A stretch of DNA of 24,513 nt from NCBI RefSeq assembly GCF_003243465.1, contig NZ_QFQZ01000074.1, positions 1-24,513 on the forward strand, read 5' to 3'. The notes below the pieces were generated by a model. That model was not told where the DNA came from. It made no database searches and worked only from the letters and a program-made list of their open reading frames with translations. The position numbers and the translations under genes were made by a program. Shown piece by piece: positions 1-7,213 of the stretch; positions within the stretch are counted from its first letter, which is position 1; every line of letters begins with the position of its first letter. This DNA is from Caulobacter segnis (GTDB taxonomy: Bacteria > Pseudomonadota > Alphaproteobacteria > Caulobacterales > Caulobacteraceae).

Positions 1-114
1 CTGCGACAGCGCCTTGCCGGTCTCCAGAGGGATCGACAGGGCGGCGACGGCCGCGCCGCCGAACACGGTCAGCAGACGGCGGCGGCTGAGGGCGTAGCGA
101 TCGAGGACGGACAT
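1..114 (-). CDS. Tat-exported protein, 5' end only
   Basis: This is the first 38 codons of a gene that runs off the left edge of the window. The ATG at 114 is preceded by a GGAG ribosome-binding site about 7 nt upstream. The N-terminus reads MSVLDRYALSRRRLLTVFGG and continues with an Ala-rich hydrophobic stretch, so there is an SRRRLL twin-arginine motif followed by a hydrophobic core. This is a typical Tat signal peptide, so the mature protein probably folds in the cytoplasm and acts in the periplasm. The mature domain is outside the window and no function can be assigned. It lies 52 nt downstream of recO, and a perfect hairpin overlaps its ribosome-binding site. Confidence 0.7.
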   Translation of the reverse strand, partial: MSVLDRYALSRRRLLTVFGGAAVAALSIPLETGKALSQ

Positions 115-115
115 G

Positions 116-142
116 GCGAAACTCCGGAAACGAGAGTTTCGC
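116..142 (-). promoter_or_regulatory. Hairpin overlapping the ribosome-binding site of the Tat-signal gene
   Basis: Positions 116-124 (GCGAAACTC) and 134-142 (GAGTTTCGC) form a perfect 9-bp inverted repeat with a 9-nt loop. In the minus-strand transcript it lies between the recO stop (167) and the ATG at 114. Its 3' arm contains the GAG of the GGAG ribosome-binding site. No T-tract follows, so a translation-control hairpin fits better than an intrinsic terminator. The function is inferred. Confidence 0.45.
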
Positions 143-166
143 GATAGCGTCGCTGTGTGACGGTTC

Positions 167-898
167 TTAGAGCCTGCCGGCCTCGGCTAGGCGATCCAGC
201 AGCCAAAGCCGCGCCGGCGGGATCGGCCTGTTCAGCGGGCCGAACACGAACTGCTCCAGGAAGTGGCCGGTAATGTCGAGCCCGGCTTTCACGTCGCCTT
301 CCGAGAGGCCGCCTTGCGAGGACAGCATGAACGGCGGTAGGGGCAGCAGCTTGTCGTGATAGGGCCGTCCCGCCTCGCGGCTGACGGCGCGACCGGTGCG
401 CGGGCTGACATAGACGAGATCGTCGAAAACGCCCGTCGCCGCGCACTTCGAGAGGTCCAGGCCGAAACCCAGCTCCTGCAGGAGTCCCGCCTCGTAGCGG
501 ACATAAACCGCCGGCCAGATTTCCGGCACTTCCAGCACCCGGATCAGGGCTTCCAGCGCGTGGAAAGCGCCAGGATGCGTCTCGCGCTCCGGCAGAGCCG
601 CGGCGGCGACAGCGGCGGCGGCGGAAAGACCGGCTAGCGCCAGACGATCGTCGAACAGCACCGAGGGCCCCTCGCCGATCGGCTCCAGGCTCGCCGAGCC
701 AAGCTGGTCCGACACGCGAGCCCGATATCGCGCGATGACCCGCGCGCCCGGCTGCAGGAACGGCTTCATCTTGCGCGAAGCCGCGCCGGCCACGTGAGCG
801 GCGAACTTGCCGCGATCCTGGGTGAGCAGCTCGACGATCGCGCCGGTTTCGCCGTGCGCGCGGGCGGACAGGACGTAGGCTTCGTCCTCCCACTCCAT
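167..898 (-). CDS. recO: DNA repair protein RecO
   Basis: RecO loads RecA onto SSB-coated single-stranded DNA with RecF and RecR during gap repair and recombination. The 243-aa product has the family's usual length. It has an N-terminal OB-fold (about residues 1-80, including the conserved ETGAIVELLTQDRGK and the basic RKMKPFLQPG) and a helical C-terminal domain with the segment LDLSKCAATG followed by the Arg/Tyr-rich YVSPRTGRAVS. Only one Cys remains in the region where some RecO proteins bind zinc, which I believe is common in alphaproteobacteria. The ATG at 898 directly abuts the TAG of the acetyltransferase gene upstream (stop at 901-899), so the two are almost certainly translationally coupled. 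recO close to era is a common proteobacterial arrangement. Confidence 0.93.
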   Translation of the reverse strand: MEWEDEAYVLSARAHGETGAIVELLTQDRGKFAAHVAGAASRKMKPFLQPGARVIARYRARVSDQLGSASLEPIGEGPSVLFDDRLALAGLSAAAAVAAAALPERETHPGAFHALEALIRVLEVPEIWPAVYVRYEAGLLQELGFGLDLSKCAATGVFDDLVYVSPRTGRAVSREAGRPYHDKLLPLPPFMLSSQGGLSEGDVKAGLDITGHFLEQFVFGPLNRPIPPARLWLLDRLAEAGRL

Positions 899-1750
899 CT
901 AGGTCGGCGTCCCCCAGGCCACGACCTTTTCCAGCACCGGGCGCCAGTCTGGTTCCACTGGTAGGCCGATCACATCGCGCAGGGTCGCTTCCAGCTCATC
1001 GACGGAAAGATCGCGCTGCTCGACCACTGCGCCGGTCACGTCGCGATGGGTGAAGCGGTTGTTCTTCAGGGCGTAGCGCGCGGTCGGCGTGGTGCGCCCG
1101 ACCGTCATGCTCCAGGTGAAATGCGAGCTGGGATGGGTGTAGGTGAAGTAGTTGGCCTGTTCGTAGTCGATGTCGGCCCAAGCGCCCTTGGCCACCTGAT
1201 ACAGCGGCGCCCACTTGCCCGACAGATTGGCCTGCACCTGCCGCTCGGCCACGCCCCCAAGCTCGACATCGACGATGCGGAACTGGCCGTGAGGCGTGTC
1301 CTGGTTCTCGTCGGAGAACAGCTTCAGGGGTCCGGTCAGCACGCAGCCGCCAAAGCCGTTATCGACCAGCCAGGTCTCGCCCTCGAGCTCGACGCCCAGC
1401 ACCATGTGCGAGCGCGGGCGCGGCGACGCGCCTTCGGGAACCAGCCACTGGACTCGGGCCATCAGGCCCTCGACCTGGAAGCCCAGAGCCGTCAGGACGC
1501 GCTTCAGCAGGCCGTTCTGCTCGTAGCAATAGCCGCCCCGCCCCGCCGCGATCAGCTTGGCGTCGATATCCGCTGGGACGATGCTGACGCCCCGCCCTAG
1601 CAGGACGTCGAGGTTCTCGAACGGAATTGCGTCCGGGTGCTTCAGCGTCAGCGCGCGCAGCACCGCCAGGGTCGCCTCGCGCGGACCGTCATAGCCGATG
1701 CGCTTGAAGTAAGCGTCGAGATCGACGATCGGCGCGGGCGCGTCAAACAT
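899..1750 (-). CDS. Arylamine N-acetyltransferase
   Basis: The 283-aa protein belongs to the NAT family, cytoplasmic enzymes that transfer acetyl from acetyl-CoA to arylamines and hydrazines by a ping-pong mechanism. The catalytic triad is visible: Cys75 in RGGYCYEQN, His115 in RSHMVL and Asp130 in LVDNGFGG, with the spacing expected for the family. The N-terminal helical bundle with DAYFKRIGYDGP and IPFENLDVLLGR is also typical. The ATG at 1750 lies inside the last codons of era (8-nt overlap) and has no clear Shine-Dalgarno sequence, suggesting coupling. Its stop touches the recO start. Nothing nearby points to a specific substrate, and its place between era and recO is probably an operon hitch-hike. 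The family call is sure; the physiological role is unknown. Confidence 0.93.
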   Translation of the reverse strand: MFDAPAPIVDLDAYFKRIGYDGPREATLAVLRALTLKHPDAIPFENLDVLLGRGVSIVPADIDAKLIAAGRGGYCYEQNGLLKRVLTALGFQVEGLMARVQWLVPEGASPRPRSHMVLGVELEGETWLVDNGFGGCVLTGPLKLFSDENQDTPHGQFRIVDVELGGVAERQVQANLSGKWAPLYQVAKGAWADIDYEQANYFTYTHPSSHFTWSMTVGRTTPTARYALKNNRFTHRDVTGAVVEQRDLSVDELEATLRDVIGLPVEPDWRPVLEKVVAWGTPT

Positions 1751-2693
1751 CGAAGTCGAGCCCGATGTCGCTGAACAGACCGCGCTCCTCGGCCCAGTTC
1801 TCCTTGACCTTCACGTGCAGGAACAGGTGCACCTTGCGATCGAGGATCTCGCAGAGCTCCTCGCGCGCGGCTTGGCCGATCCACTTCAAAGTCTGGCCGC
1901 CCTTGCCGATCACGATCACGCGCTGGCCGTCGCGCTCGACCAGGATGGTCTGCTCGATGCGGACGCTGCCGTCCTTGCGCTCCTCGAAGGCCGTCGTCTC
2001 GACCGTGGCGGCGTAGGGCAGCTCCTCGTGGACGCGGAGATAGACCTTCTCGCGGGTGATCTCGGCGGCCAGCAGGCGGGCCGGCAGATCGGCGGTCTGG
2101 TCTTCCGGATAGAGCCAGGGTCCTTCCGGCATCATGGTCACGAGCTTGGCGGTGAGGTCCTCGACGCCCGCGCCGGTCGCGGCGCTGATCATGAAAACGT
2201 CGGTATAGACGCCGGTGTCGAAGAAGTCCTTGGCGACGGCCAGCAGGGTGTCGCGCTTGACGCCGTCAATCTTGTTCAGCGCCAGGATCACCTTGCGATC
2301 GGCGGCCTTCAGGCCCTCGATGATGGTCTGAACGTCCTGGGCCGAGCGGTATTCGCCGGGCGTGGCCTTGTCGGCGCGGGCGGCCAGTTCAGCCTGCACG
2401 TCGACGAGATGGACGGTGGCTTCGGCCTCTTCCGAGCCAGCCCACGCGGCGCGGACCATGGCGCGGTCCAGGCGCCGGCGCGGGCTGAAGATGCCGGGGG
2501 TGTCGACCAGAACGATCTGGGTGTCGCCGGCGATGGCCACGCCGCGCACGGGGAAGCGGGTGGTCTGGACCTTCTGGGTGACGATCGAGACCTTGGCCCC
2601 GACCATGCGGTTGACCAGGGTGGACTTGCCGGCGTTCGGCGCGCCGATGATGGCCGCAAAGCCGGCGCGAGTTTGGGAGGTGGTTTCAGTCAT
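1743..2693 (-). CDS. era: GTPase Era
   Basis: Era is an essential GTPase that binds the 3' end of 16S rRNA and assists 30S subunit maturation, acting in the cytoplasm and at the membrane face. The 316-aa product shows all G motifs: GAPNAGKST (residues 17-25), a TTRFPVRG switch I, DTPG (64-67), NKID (140-143) and SAATG (170-174). A C-terminal KH domain carries VIGKGGQTLKWIG near residues 260-273. The ATG at 2693 (MTETTSQ) was chosen because the G domain begins ten residues later; the frame is open further upstream but lacks a plausible start. There is no Shine-Dalgarno sequence. A GCTACACG octamer ends 8 nt before the ATG, so the message may be nearly leaderless. It is separated from rnc by an oppositely oriented transporter. 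Confidence 0.95.
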   Translation of the reverse strand: MTETTSQTRAGFAAIIGAPNAGKSTLVNRMVGAKVSIVTQKVQTTRFPVRGVAIAGDTQIVLVDTPGIFSPRRRLDRAMVRAAWAGSEEAEATVHLVDVQAELAARADKATPGEYRSAQDVQTIIEGLKAADRKVILALNKIDGVKRDTLLAVAKDFFDTGVYTDVFMISAATGAGVEDLTAKLVTMMPEGPWLYPEDQTADLPARLLAAEITREKVYLRVHEELPYAATVETTAFEERKDGSVRIEQTILVERDGQRVIVIGKGGQTLKWIGQAAREELCEILDRKVHLFLHVKVKENWAEERGLFSDIGLDFDV

Positions 2694-2811
2694 TGCGCGT
2701 GCGTGTAGCACCAATGGATCGGAAAATCCCGCCCCGCCTGCCTTGTGATCGCCGCTAAGCTGGGCCTTGGTCTGGCTAATCGCCACGGCGAATACGGATT
2801 CGGGAGATCTC

Positions 2812-4077
2812 ATGCCCTCGACGGACTCGGCCCTGCCCACGCCCAAGGTCCTTCGAAACCTGGGCCCCGGCCTGATCACCGGCGCGGCGGACGACGATCC
2901 CAGCGGCATCGCGACCTATTCCCAGGCCGGCGCCCAGTTCGGCCTGAACATGCTGTGGACGGTGGTGCTGACCTATCCGCTGATGGTCGCCATCCAGTCG
3001 ATCAGCGCGCGGATCGGCCGGGTCACCGGACACGGCCTTTCCACCAACCTGGCGCGTGTTTTCCCGCGTTGGCTTGTGATGGGGCTGGTGGCCCTGCTGT
3101 TCATCGGCAACGCGATCAATATCGGCGCTGACCTTGCGGCCATGGGCGCGGCGGCGCGCCTTGTGACGGGCTGGAACGAGCACGCCCTGACCATAGGGTT
3201 CGCGGTCGTCAGCCTGACCCTGCAAGTTTTCGTGCCCTATCACCGCTATGTGAAGCTCTTGAAATGGCTGACCATGGCGCTGTTCGCCTATGTCGCCGTC
3301 GTCTTCACCGTGAAGATCGACTGGGCGCAGGTCGCGCTGCACACGATCGCGCCGCAACTGCCCAAGAGCGGCTGGATCGTCATGGTCGTCGCTGTATTTG
3401 GCACCACGATCAGCCCCTACCTTTTCTTCTGGCAGAGCTCGGAGGAAGTCGAGGAGGAGGAAGCCAAGGGCGAAGCCCCGCTGATCGAAAACCCGAGGAA
3501 GGCGCGCGCGGAGTTGGAACGGATCCGCTGGGACACCCTGGTCGGCATGGGCGTATCGAACCTCATCGCGTTCTTCATCATCCTCACAACGGCCGTGACC
3601 CTGCACGCCCGCGGCGTCACCGACATCCAGACCTCCGCCCAGGCGGCCGAGGCCTTGCGTCCGGTCGCCGGAGAGCTCGCCTTCTTCCTGTTCGCTTTGG
3701 GCATTGTGGGCACTGGACTGCTGGCGGTGCCGGTGCTCGCCGGCTCGGTCGGCTACGCCCTGGGTGAGCTACGAGGCTGGAAATGCGGGCTTGAGCATAA
3801 GCCGACCGAGGCCAAGGCCTTCTACATCGTGATCGCGACCGCGGTCGTGATGGGGCTGCTGGTTGACTATTCTGGCCTGGATCCGATCAAGGCGCTGTTC
3901 TGGAGCGCGGTGATCAATGGTGTCATCTCGGTGCCGATCATGGCCGCAATGATGGTTGTCGCCAGTCGCAAGGCGCAGATGGGAATCTTCGTGGCCACGC
4001 CGGCCCAGAAGATCTTTGGCTGGGTGGCCACCGCGGTGATGGCGGCGGCCGTCATCGGCATGTTCGTCGCCGCGTAG
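2812..4077 (+). CDS. Nramp-family metal ion transporter (divergent metal site)
   Basis: This 421-aa integral membrane protein has about 11 hydrophobic segments and belongs to the Nramp (NRAMP/MntH) fold of proton-coupled divalent metal transporters. The opening GPGLITGAADDDPSGIATYS is the TM1 signature. The usual DPGN is DPSG here (Asp29-Pro30-Ser31-Gly32). In TM6 the canonical MPH is Ser201-Pro202-Tyr203, so the metal-coordinating Met and adjacent His are both missing. A very acidic loop (EEVEEEE) follows TM6. The ATG at 2812 is preferred because GGGAG lies 5-6 nt upstream; the frame opens earlier at a TTG with no such site. The substrate may not be Mn2+ or Fe2+, and Mg2+ or another ion is possible. 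Its stop lies 2 nt from the convergent rnc stop. The fold is sure, the substrate is not. Confidence 0.88.
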   Translation: MPSTDSALPTPKVLRNLGPGLITGAADDDPSGIATYSQAGAQFGLNMLWTVVLTYPLMVAIQSISARIGRVTGHGLSTNLARVFPRWLVMGLVALLFIGNAINIGADLAAMGAAARLVTGWNEHALTIGFAVVSLTLQVFVPYHRYVKLLKWLTMALFAYVAVVFTVKIDWAQVALHTIAPQLPKSGWIVMVVAVFGTTISPYLFFWQSSEEVEEEEAKGEAPLIENPRKARAELERIRWDTLVGMGVSNLIAFFIILTTAVTLHARGVTDIQTSAQAAEALRPVAGELAFFLFALGIVGTGLLAVPVLAGSVGYALGELRGWKCGLEHKPTEAKAFYIVIATAVVMGLLVDYSGLDPIKALFWSAVINGVISVPIMAAMMVVASRKAQMGIFVATPAQKIFGWVATAVMAAAVIGMFVAA

Positions 4078-4079
4078 CC

Positions 4080-4775
4080 TCAGCCCGCCCGCTCACGCTC
4101 CAGCAGAGCCTTGGCGGCCGCCTTTTCGGCCTCCTGGCGCGACCTGCCCTTGGCGATGGCCGGATCGACGCCGCTCACCACGACCTCGACGGTGAAGACC
4201 GGCGCATGGTCGGGGCCCGTGCGATCGAGCACCCGGTAGGTCGGCAGCGGCCGCCCCTTGCCCTGCGCCCACTCCTGCAGCGCGGTCTTCGGATCGCGGG
4301 GACGCCCCTCGCCCGCCCGCTCGAACTCGTCGGCCCAGAGGCTGAGGAACACGCGACGCGCCGTATCGAGGCCACCGTCCTGATAGAGCGCGGCCATCAG
4401 GGCCTCGGTCGCGCCGGCCAAGATCGACTCCGTCTCGCGGCCGCCGATCTTGCTGGACGAGGCCGACAGCCGCAGGGCCGGCCCCAGCTCCGCGGCGCGA
4501 GCCACGCGGGCGCAGGTCTCCCGGCTGACGAGAGCATTCAGGCGCGGCGCGAGCTCGCCTTCCTTGGCCTTCGGGAACCGCTCGGCCAGGGCCTCGGCGG
4601 CGAGCAAGCCCAGAACGCGGTCGCCGATGAACTCCAGCACCTCGTTGTCACGCACCTTCTTGGCGCCGTCGCCGACGCTGGCGTGCGTGAGGGCGCGCTC
4701 AAGAAGCTCGCGGTCTTCGAACTGATGGCCGATCCGACGCTCCAGGTCGCCGACGGCGGCGGCCCGTCTATCCAT
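4080..4775 (-). CDS. rnc: Ribonuclease III
   Basis: RNase III is a Mg2+-dependent double-strand-specific endoribonuclease that processes rRNA precursors and structured mRNAs. The 231-aa protein has the N-terminal RNase III domain with the signature NEVLEFIGDRVL (Glu45, Glu48, Asp52), Glu72 in EGELAPRLNALV, and a C-terminal double-stranded RNA-binding domain (about 151-227, DPKTALQEW to RQEAEKAAAKALL). One oddity stands out. In the second catalytic motif, normally A-D-x-x-E, the sequence is LAGATEA, so Gly121 (codon GGC) replaces the metal-ligand Asp while Glu124 is kept. The ATG at 4775 follows the lepB stop by 9 nt. lepB-rnc is a conserved pair. The gene is certain; full catalytic strength is less so. 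Confidence 0.94.
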   Translation of the reverse strand: MDRRAAAVGDLERRIGHQFEDRELLERALTHASVGDGAKKVRDNEVLEFIGDRVLGLLAAEALAERFPKAKEGELAPRLNALVSRETCARVARAAELGPALRLSASSSKIGGRETESILAGATEALMAALYQDGGLDTARRVFLSLWADEFERAGEGRPRDPKTALQEWAQGKGRPLPTYRVLDRTGPDHAPVFTVEVVVSGVDPAIAKGRSRQEAEKAAAKALLERERAG

Positions 4776-4784
4776 GACGAAAGA

Positions 4785-5624
4785 TCACTTCAGCACGTGG
4801 AAGAAGCGGCTGGGACGCGCGTCCAGGAACCAGGTCCAGGGCTTGAACAGGCTGGCCTCGGCGTTCCAGGACAGCAGGATGATCTGGGCGCGGCCGACTA
4901 GGTTCTCTTCCGGCACGAAGCCGACGCCGACCTCGTCGCCGATGTACTGGTCGAGCTCGTAGTCCCACTTGCAGGCGCTGGTCTTGAATGGCGAGACGCC
5001 CGGATCGAAGCGGCTGTCGGCCGAGTTGTCGCGGTTGTCGCCCATGAAGAAGTAGCAGCCGGCCGGAACGGTGTAGACGCCGGTATTGTCGCCGCGGCTG
5101 TCAGGGCCGAAGTCCTGGGTCTTGTACTGGCGGCCTTCGGGATTGGTTTCCTCGAAGCGCTGGACCTGCTGGGTGAAGCCGTAGCCGGTGTCGACCAGAG
5201 CCGGCGGCAGGGCTTTTCGCGGCAATTCCTTGCCGTTGATGAAGACGGCGCCGCCACGGATCTGGATCTTGTCGCCGGGCAGGCCGATCAGGCGCTTGAT
5301 GTAGTCGGTGCGATTGTCGCGCGGCAGCTTGAAGACGATGATGTCTCCGCGATTGGGCGCGTGACCGAAGATGCGGCCCTTGATGATCGGCGGGCTGAAC
5401 GGGATCGAGTGGCGGCTCCAGCCGTAGCTGAACTTCGACACGATAATGTAGTCGCCCTGATAGAGGTTGGGCTCCATCGAGGCCGACGGGATCGTGAACG
5501 GCTGGAACAGCAGGACCCGCAACACCAGGGCGATGCCCAGGGCGTAGGCGACGGTCTTGATGATCTCGATGAGCTCGGCGACGGCGCCCTTTTCTGCGGG
5601 CGGTGGCGTGTCGACGTCGGTCAT
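4785..5624 (-). CDS. lepB: Signal peptidase I
   Basis: LepB removes signal peptides from Sec- and Tat-exported preproteins at the outer face of the inner membrane. The 279-aa protein has a short cytoplasmic N-terminus, one transmembrane helix (about residues 22-40) and the S26 protease domain. The catalytic Ser49 lies in IPSASMEPNL and the general base Lys110 in DYIKRLIGLPGD. The C-terminal GDNRDNSADSR box is intact. The stretch 150-185 between boxes is a longer insertion, as is common in alphaproteobacteria. The ATG at 5624 has only a weak purine run upstream. It lies in the lepB-rnc unit, and 124 nt with two hairpins separate it from the YciI-like gene upstream. No missing catalytic residue is seen. 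Confidence 0.95.
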   Translation of the reverse strand: MTDVDTPPPAEKGAVAELIEIIKTVAYALGIALVLRVLLFQPFTIPSASMEPNLYQGDYIIVSKFSYGWSRHSIPFSPPIIKGRIFGHAPNRGDIIVFKLPRDNRTDYIKRLIGLPGDKIQIRGGAVFINGKELPRKALPPALVDTGYGFTQQVQRFEETNPEGRQYKTQDFGPDSRGDNTGVYTVPAGCYFFMGDNRDNSADSRFDPGVSPFKTSACKWDYELDQYIGDEVGVGFVPEENLVGRAQIILLSWNAEASLFKPWTWFLDARPSRFFHVLK

Positions 5625-5653
5625 GCGGGCGCTGAGCTCTTCGAAAAGGACGT

Positions 5654-5704
5654 TCCGGCGAACCGGATGTGGCCTTGCTAGACGGGCTTGCCGCGACGGG
5701 CAAG
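5654..5704. other. Two small hairpins between the YciI-like gene and lepB
   Basis: The 124-nt gap 5625-5748 holds two perfect inverted repeats. TCCGG-CGAA-CCGGA at 5654-5667 has a stable-looking tetraloop, and CTTGCC / GGCAAG lies at 5687-5692 and 5699-5704. Neither is followed by a T-tract on either strand. They could slow or attenuate transcription between acpS-YciI and lepB, or stabilise the lepB leader. No clear promoter was recognised in this gap. Confidence 0.35.
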
Positions 5705-5748
5705 AGCGGCGCGTTAGCTTGGCTTTGCGGCGAGGATGCGGCGCAGGT

Positions 5749-6042
5749 CTAGTTGGTCTCGGGAAGTCGGCGGATCTCTACTGTTCCGCCGGTCTCGTAG
5801 ACCGGATTGCCGACAAGGCAACTTGCCGCGTCCTCCAGGTCCTCGGCGCTGATCCTGAGAAAGCCCGTCAATCGATCCGATAGAGGCCCTGCAGGCGCCC
5901 CGCGCCGGAAGCAGGCTCCTTCACCTATGGCGCTGCCGCCACGCAGGCGCCCCGCAGCGACCAGCTGTTCGATATAGGGCGCCCATTCAGCGGCGCGTTC
6001 ACCCGCGCCATCGCCGTGCATCAGCAGGATGTAGTCCGCCAA
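5749..6042 (-). CDS. YciI-like (YCII-domain) protein
   Basis: This 97-aa cytoplasmic protein belongs to the YCII/DGPF superfamily of small ferredoxin-like folds: an N-terminal YILLMHGD strand, a central WAPYIEQLVAAGRLRGGSAI helix-turn segment and a C-terminal strand GGTVEIRRLPE. The molecular function of most members is unknown; some have been proposed to be enzymes or accessory domains of sigma factors. The start is TTG at 6042, chosen because a GGAGG ribosome-binding site lies 6 nt upstream. The first in-frame ATG (codon 8) would remove the first beta-strand. It starts 12 nt after the acpS stop, so it probably belongs to the pdxJ-acpS unit, but no functional link to phosphopantetheine transfer is evident. 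Confidence 0.8.
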   Translation of the reverse strand: MADYILLMHGDGAGERAAEWAPYIEQLVAAGRLRGGSAIGEGACFRRGAPAGPLSDRLTGFLRISAEDLEDAASCLVGNPVYETGGTVEIRRLPETN

Positions 6043-6054
6043 AAGGGGCCTCCG

Positions 6055-6456
6055 TCACACCTTGGGAAGCGCTTCGATGATCACGAAGGCCTGAGCGTAG
6101 GGGTGATCGTCAGTCAGGGACAGATGGATTACAGCCTCCATGCCCTCTGGCGTCATCTCCCTCAAGCGTTCCAACGCGCCGCCGGTCAGGGCCATGGTCG
6201 GCTTGCCCGAGGGAAGGTTCACCACGCCCATGCCGGCCAGATGCACGCCGCGCTTCAGGCCCGTGCCGAGCGCCTTGGAGCAGGCTTCCTTGGCGGCGAA
6301 ACGCTTGGCGTAGCTGGAAGCGCGGTCGGGTTTTCGCTCGGACCGCTTGCGCTCGATCTCGGTGAAGACCTTGTTGGTGAAGCGCTCGCCGAAGCGCTCA
6401 AGGGACTTCTCGATCCGGCGGATGTCGCAGAGATCCGAGCCGATCCCGATGATCAT
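6055..6456 (-). CDS. acpS: Holo-[acyl-carrier-protein] synthase
   Basis: AcpS transfers 4'-phosphopantetheine from CoA to a serine of apo-acyl carrier protein, activating it for fatty acid synthesis. The 133-aa length matches the family. The two Mg2+/CoA signature regions are present: GIGSDLCDIRRIE with Asp8, and YAKRFAAKEACSKALGTG with Glu57. The C-terminal half (HLSLTDDHPYAQAFVI) is also characteristic. The ATG at 6456 overlaps the pdxJ stop by 4 nt (ATGA), so the two are translationally coupled; the frame is open upstream but only as an antiphase reading of pdxJ. pdxJ-acpS is a conserved proteobacterial pair. Nothing unusual was seen. Confidence 0.96.
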   Translation of the reverse strand: MIIGIGSDLCDIRRIEKSLERFGERFTNKVFTEIERKRSERKPDRASSYAKRFAAKEACSKALGTGLKRGVHLAGMGVVNLPSGKPTMALTGGALERLREMTPEGMEAVIHLSLTDDHPYAQAFVIIEALPKV

Positions 6457-7208
6457 GCGGCCAACTCCACCCGCGCCGCGTCCATCAGAGCGCGCATGCG
6501 CTGGATGGCCTGGGGCAACCCCACGAAGATCGCCTCGCCGATCAGGAAGTGGCCGATGTTCAGCTCGGCGATCTGCGGAATGGCGGCGATCGGCTTGACT
6601 GTGGCGTAATCGATGCCGTGGCCGGCGTGGACCTCCAGCCCCAGCTCGGCGGCCAGCGCTGCGCCCGCCTTGAGCCTTTGCAGGATCGCCTCGGCGCGTT
6701 CCGTTTCGCCCGCCCGCGCGGCGTCGCAATAGGCGCCGGTGTGCAGTTCGATGACCTGAGCGCCCGCCGCCACGGAGGCTCGGATCTGCTCGGGATCGGG
6801 CTCGATGAACAGCGAGACCCGCGCGCCGACCGTGCGTAGCCGCGCCGTGGCGGCGGCGATCCGGGCCTGGCCCTTGATCACGTCGAGGCCGCCTTCGGTG
6901 GTGACCTCCTCGCGCCGCTCAGGCACCAGGCAAGCGGCGTGCGGCTTGGCCCCGAGGGCGATCTCGACCATTTCGTCGGTCACGGCCATCTCGAAGTTCA
7001 GCGGCTTGCCGCGCTTGTGGCAGAGGTCGGTCAGCACCGCGATGTCGGCGTCGCTGATGTGCCTGCGGTCTTCCCGCAGGTGCGCGGTGATGCCGTCGGC
7101 CCCCGCGGCCAGCGCCAGCTCGGCGGCGCGCACAGGTTCGGGATAGTAGGAGCCACGCGCGTTCCGGATCGTCGCCACGTGATCGATGTTGACGCCCAGA
7201 CGCAGCAT
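6453..7208 (-). CDS. pdxJ: Pyridoxine 5'-phosphate synthase
   Basis: PdxJ condenses 1-deoxy-xylulose 5-phosphate with 3-amino-2-oxopropyl phosphate to form pyridoxine 5'-phosphate, the ring-closing step of DXP-dependent vitamin B6 synthesis. The 251-aa TIM barrel shows the family landmarks: LGVNIDHVATIRNARG at the N-terminus, ITAHLREDRRHI (His43, Arg45), FEMAVTDEM, a LVPERREEVTTEGGL loop, SLFIEPDPEQI, ELHTGAYC and the phosphate-binding end AELNIGHFLIGEAIF. The ATG at 7208 follows the pyrE stop by 5 nt and its own stop overlaps acpS, so pyrE-pdxJ-acpS form one transcript. Longer upstream readings run through pyrE in another frame and were rejected. Confidence 0.96.
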   Translation of the reverse strand: MLRLGVNIDHVATIRNARGSYYPEPVRAAELALAAGADGITAHLREDRRHISDADIAVLTDLCHKRGKPLNFEMAVTDEMVEIALGAKPHAACLVPERREEVTTEGGLDVIKGQARIAAATARLRTVGARVSLFIEPDPEQIRASVAAGAQVIELHTGAYCDAARAGETERAEAILQRLKAGAALAAELGLEVHAGHGIDYATVKPIAAIPQIAELNIGHFLIGEAIFVGLPQAIQRMRALMDAARVELAA

Positions 7209-7213
7209 GGAGA

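Noticed and set aside
404..504. Loss of the RecO zinc site as a defect
   Set aside because: Only one Cys is present in the region, but I believe many alphaproteobacterial RecO proteins lack the four-Cys site, so this is not unusual.
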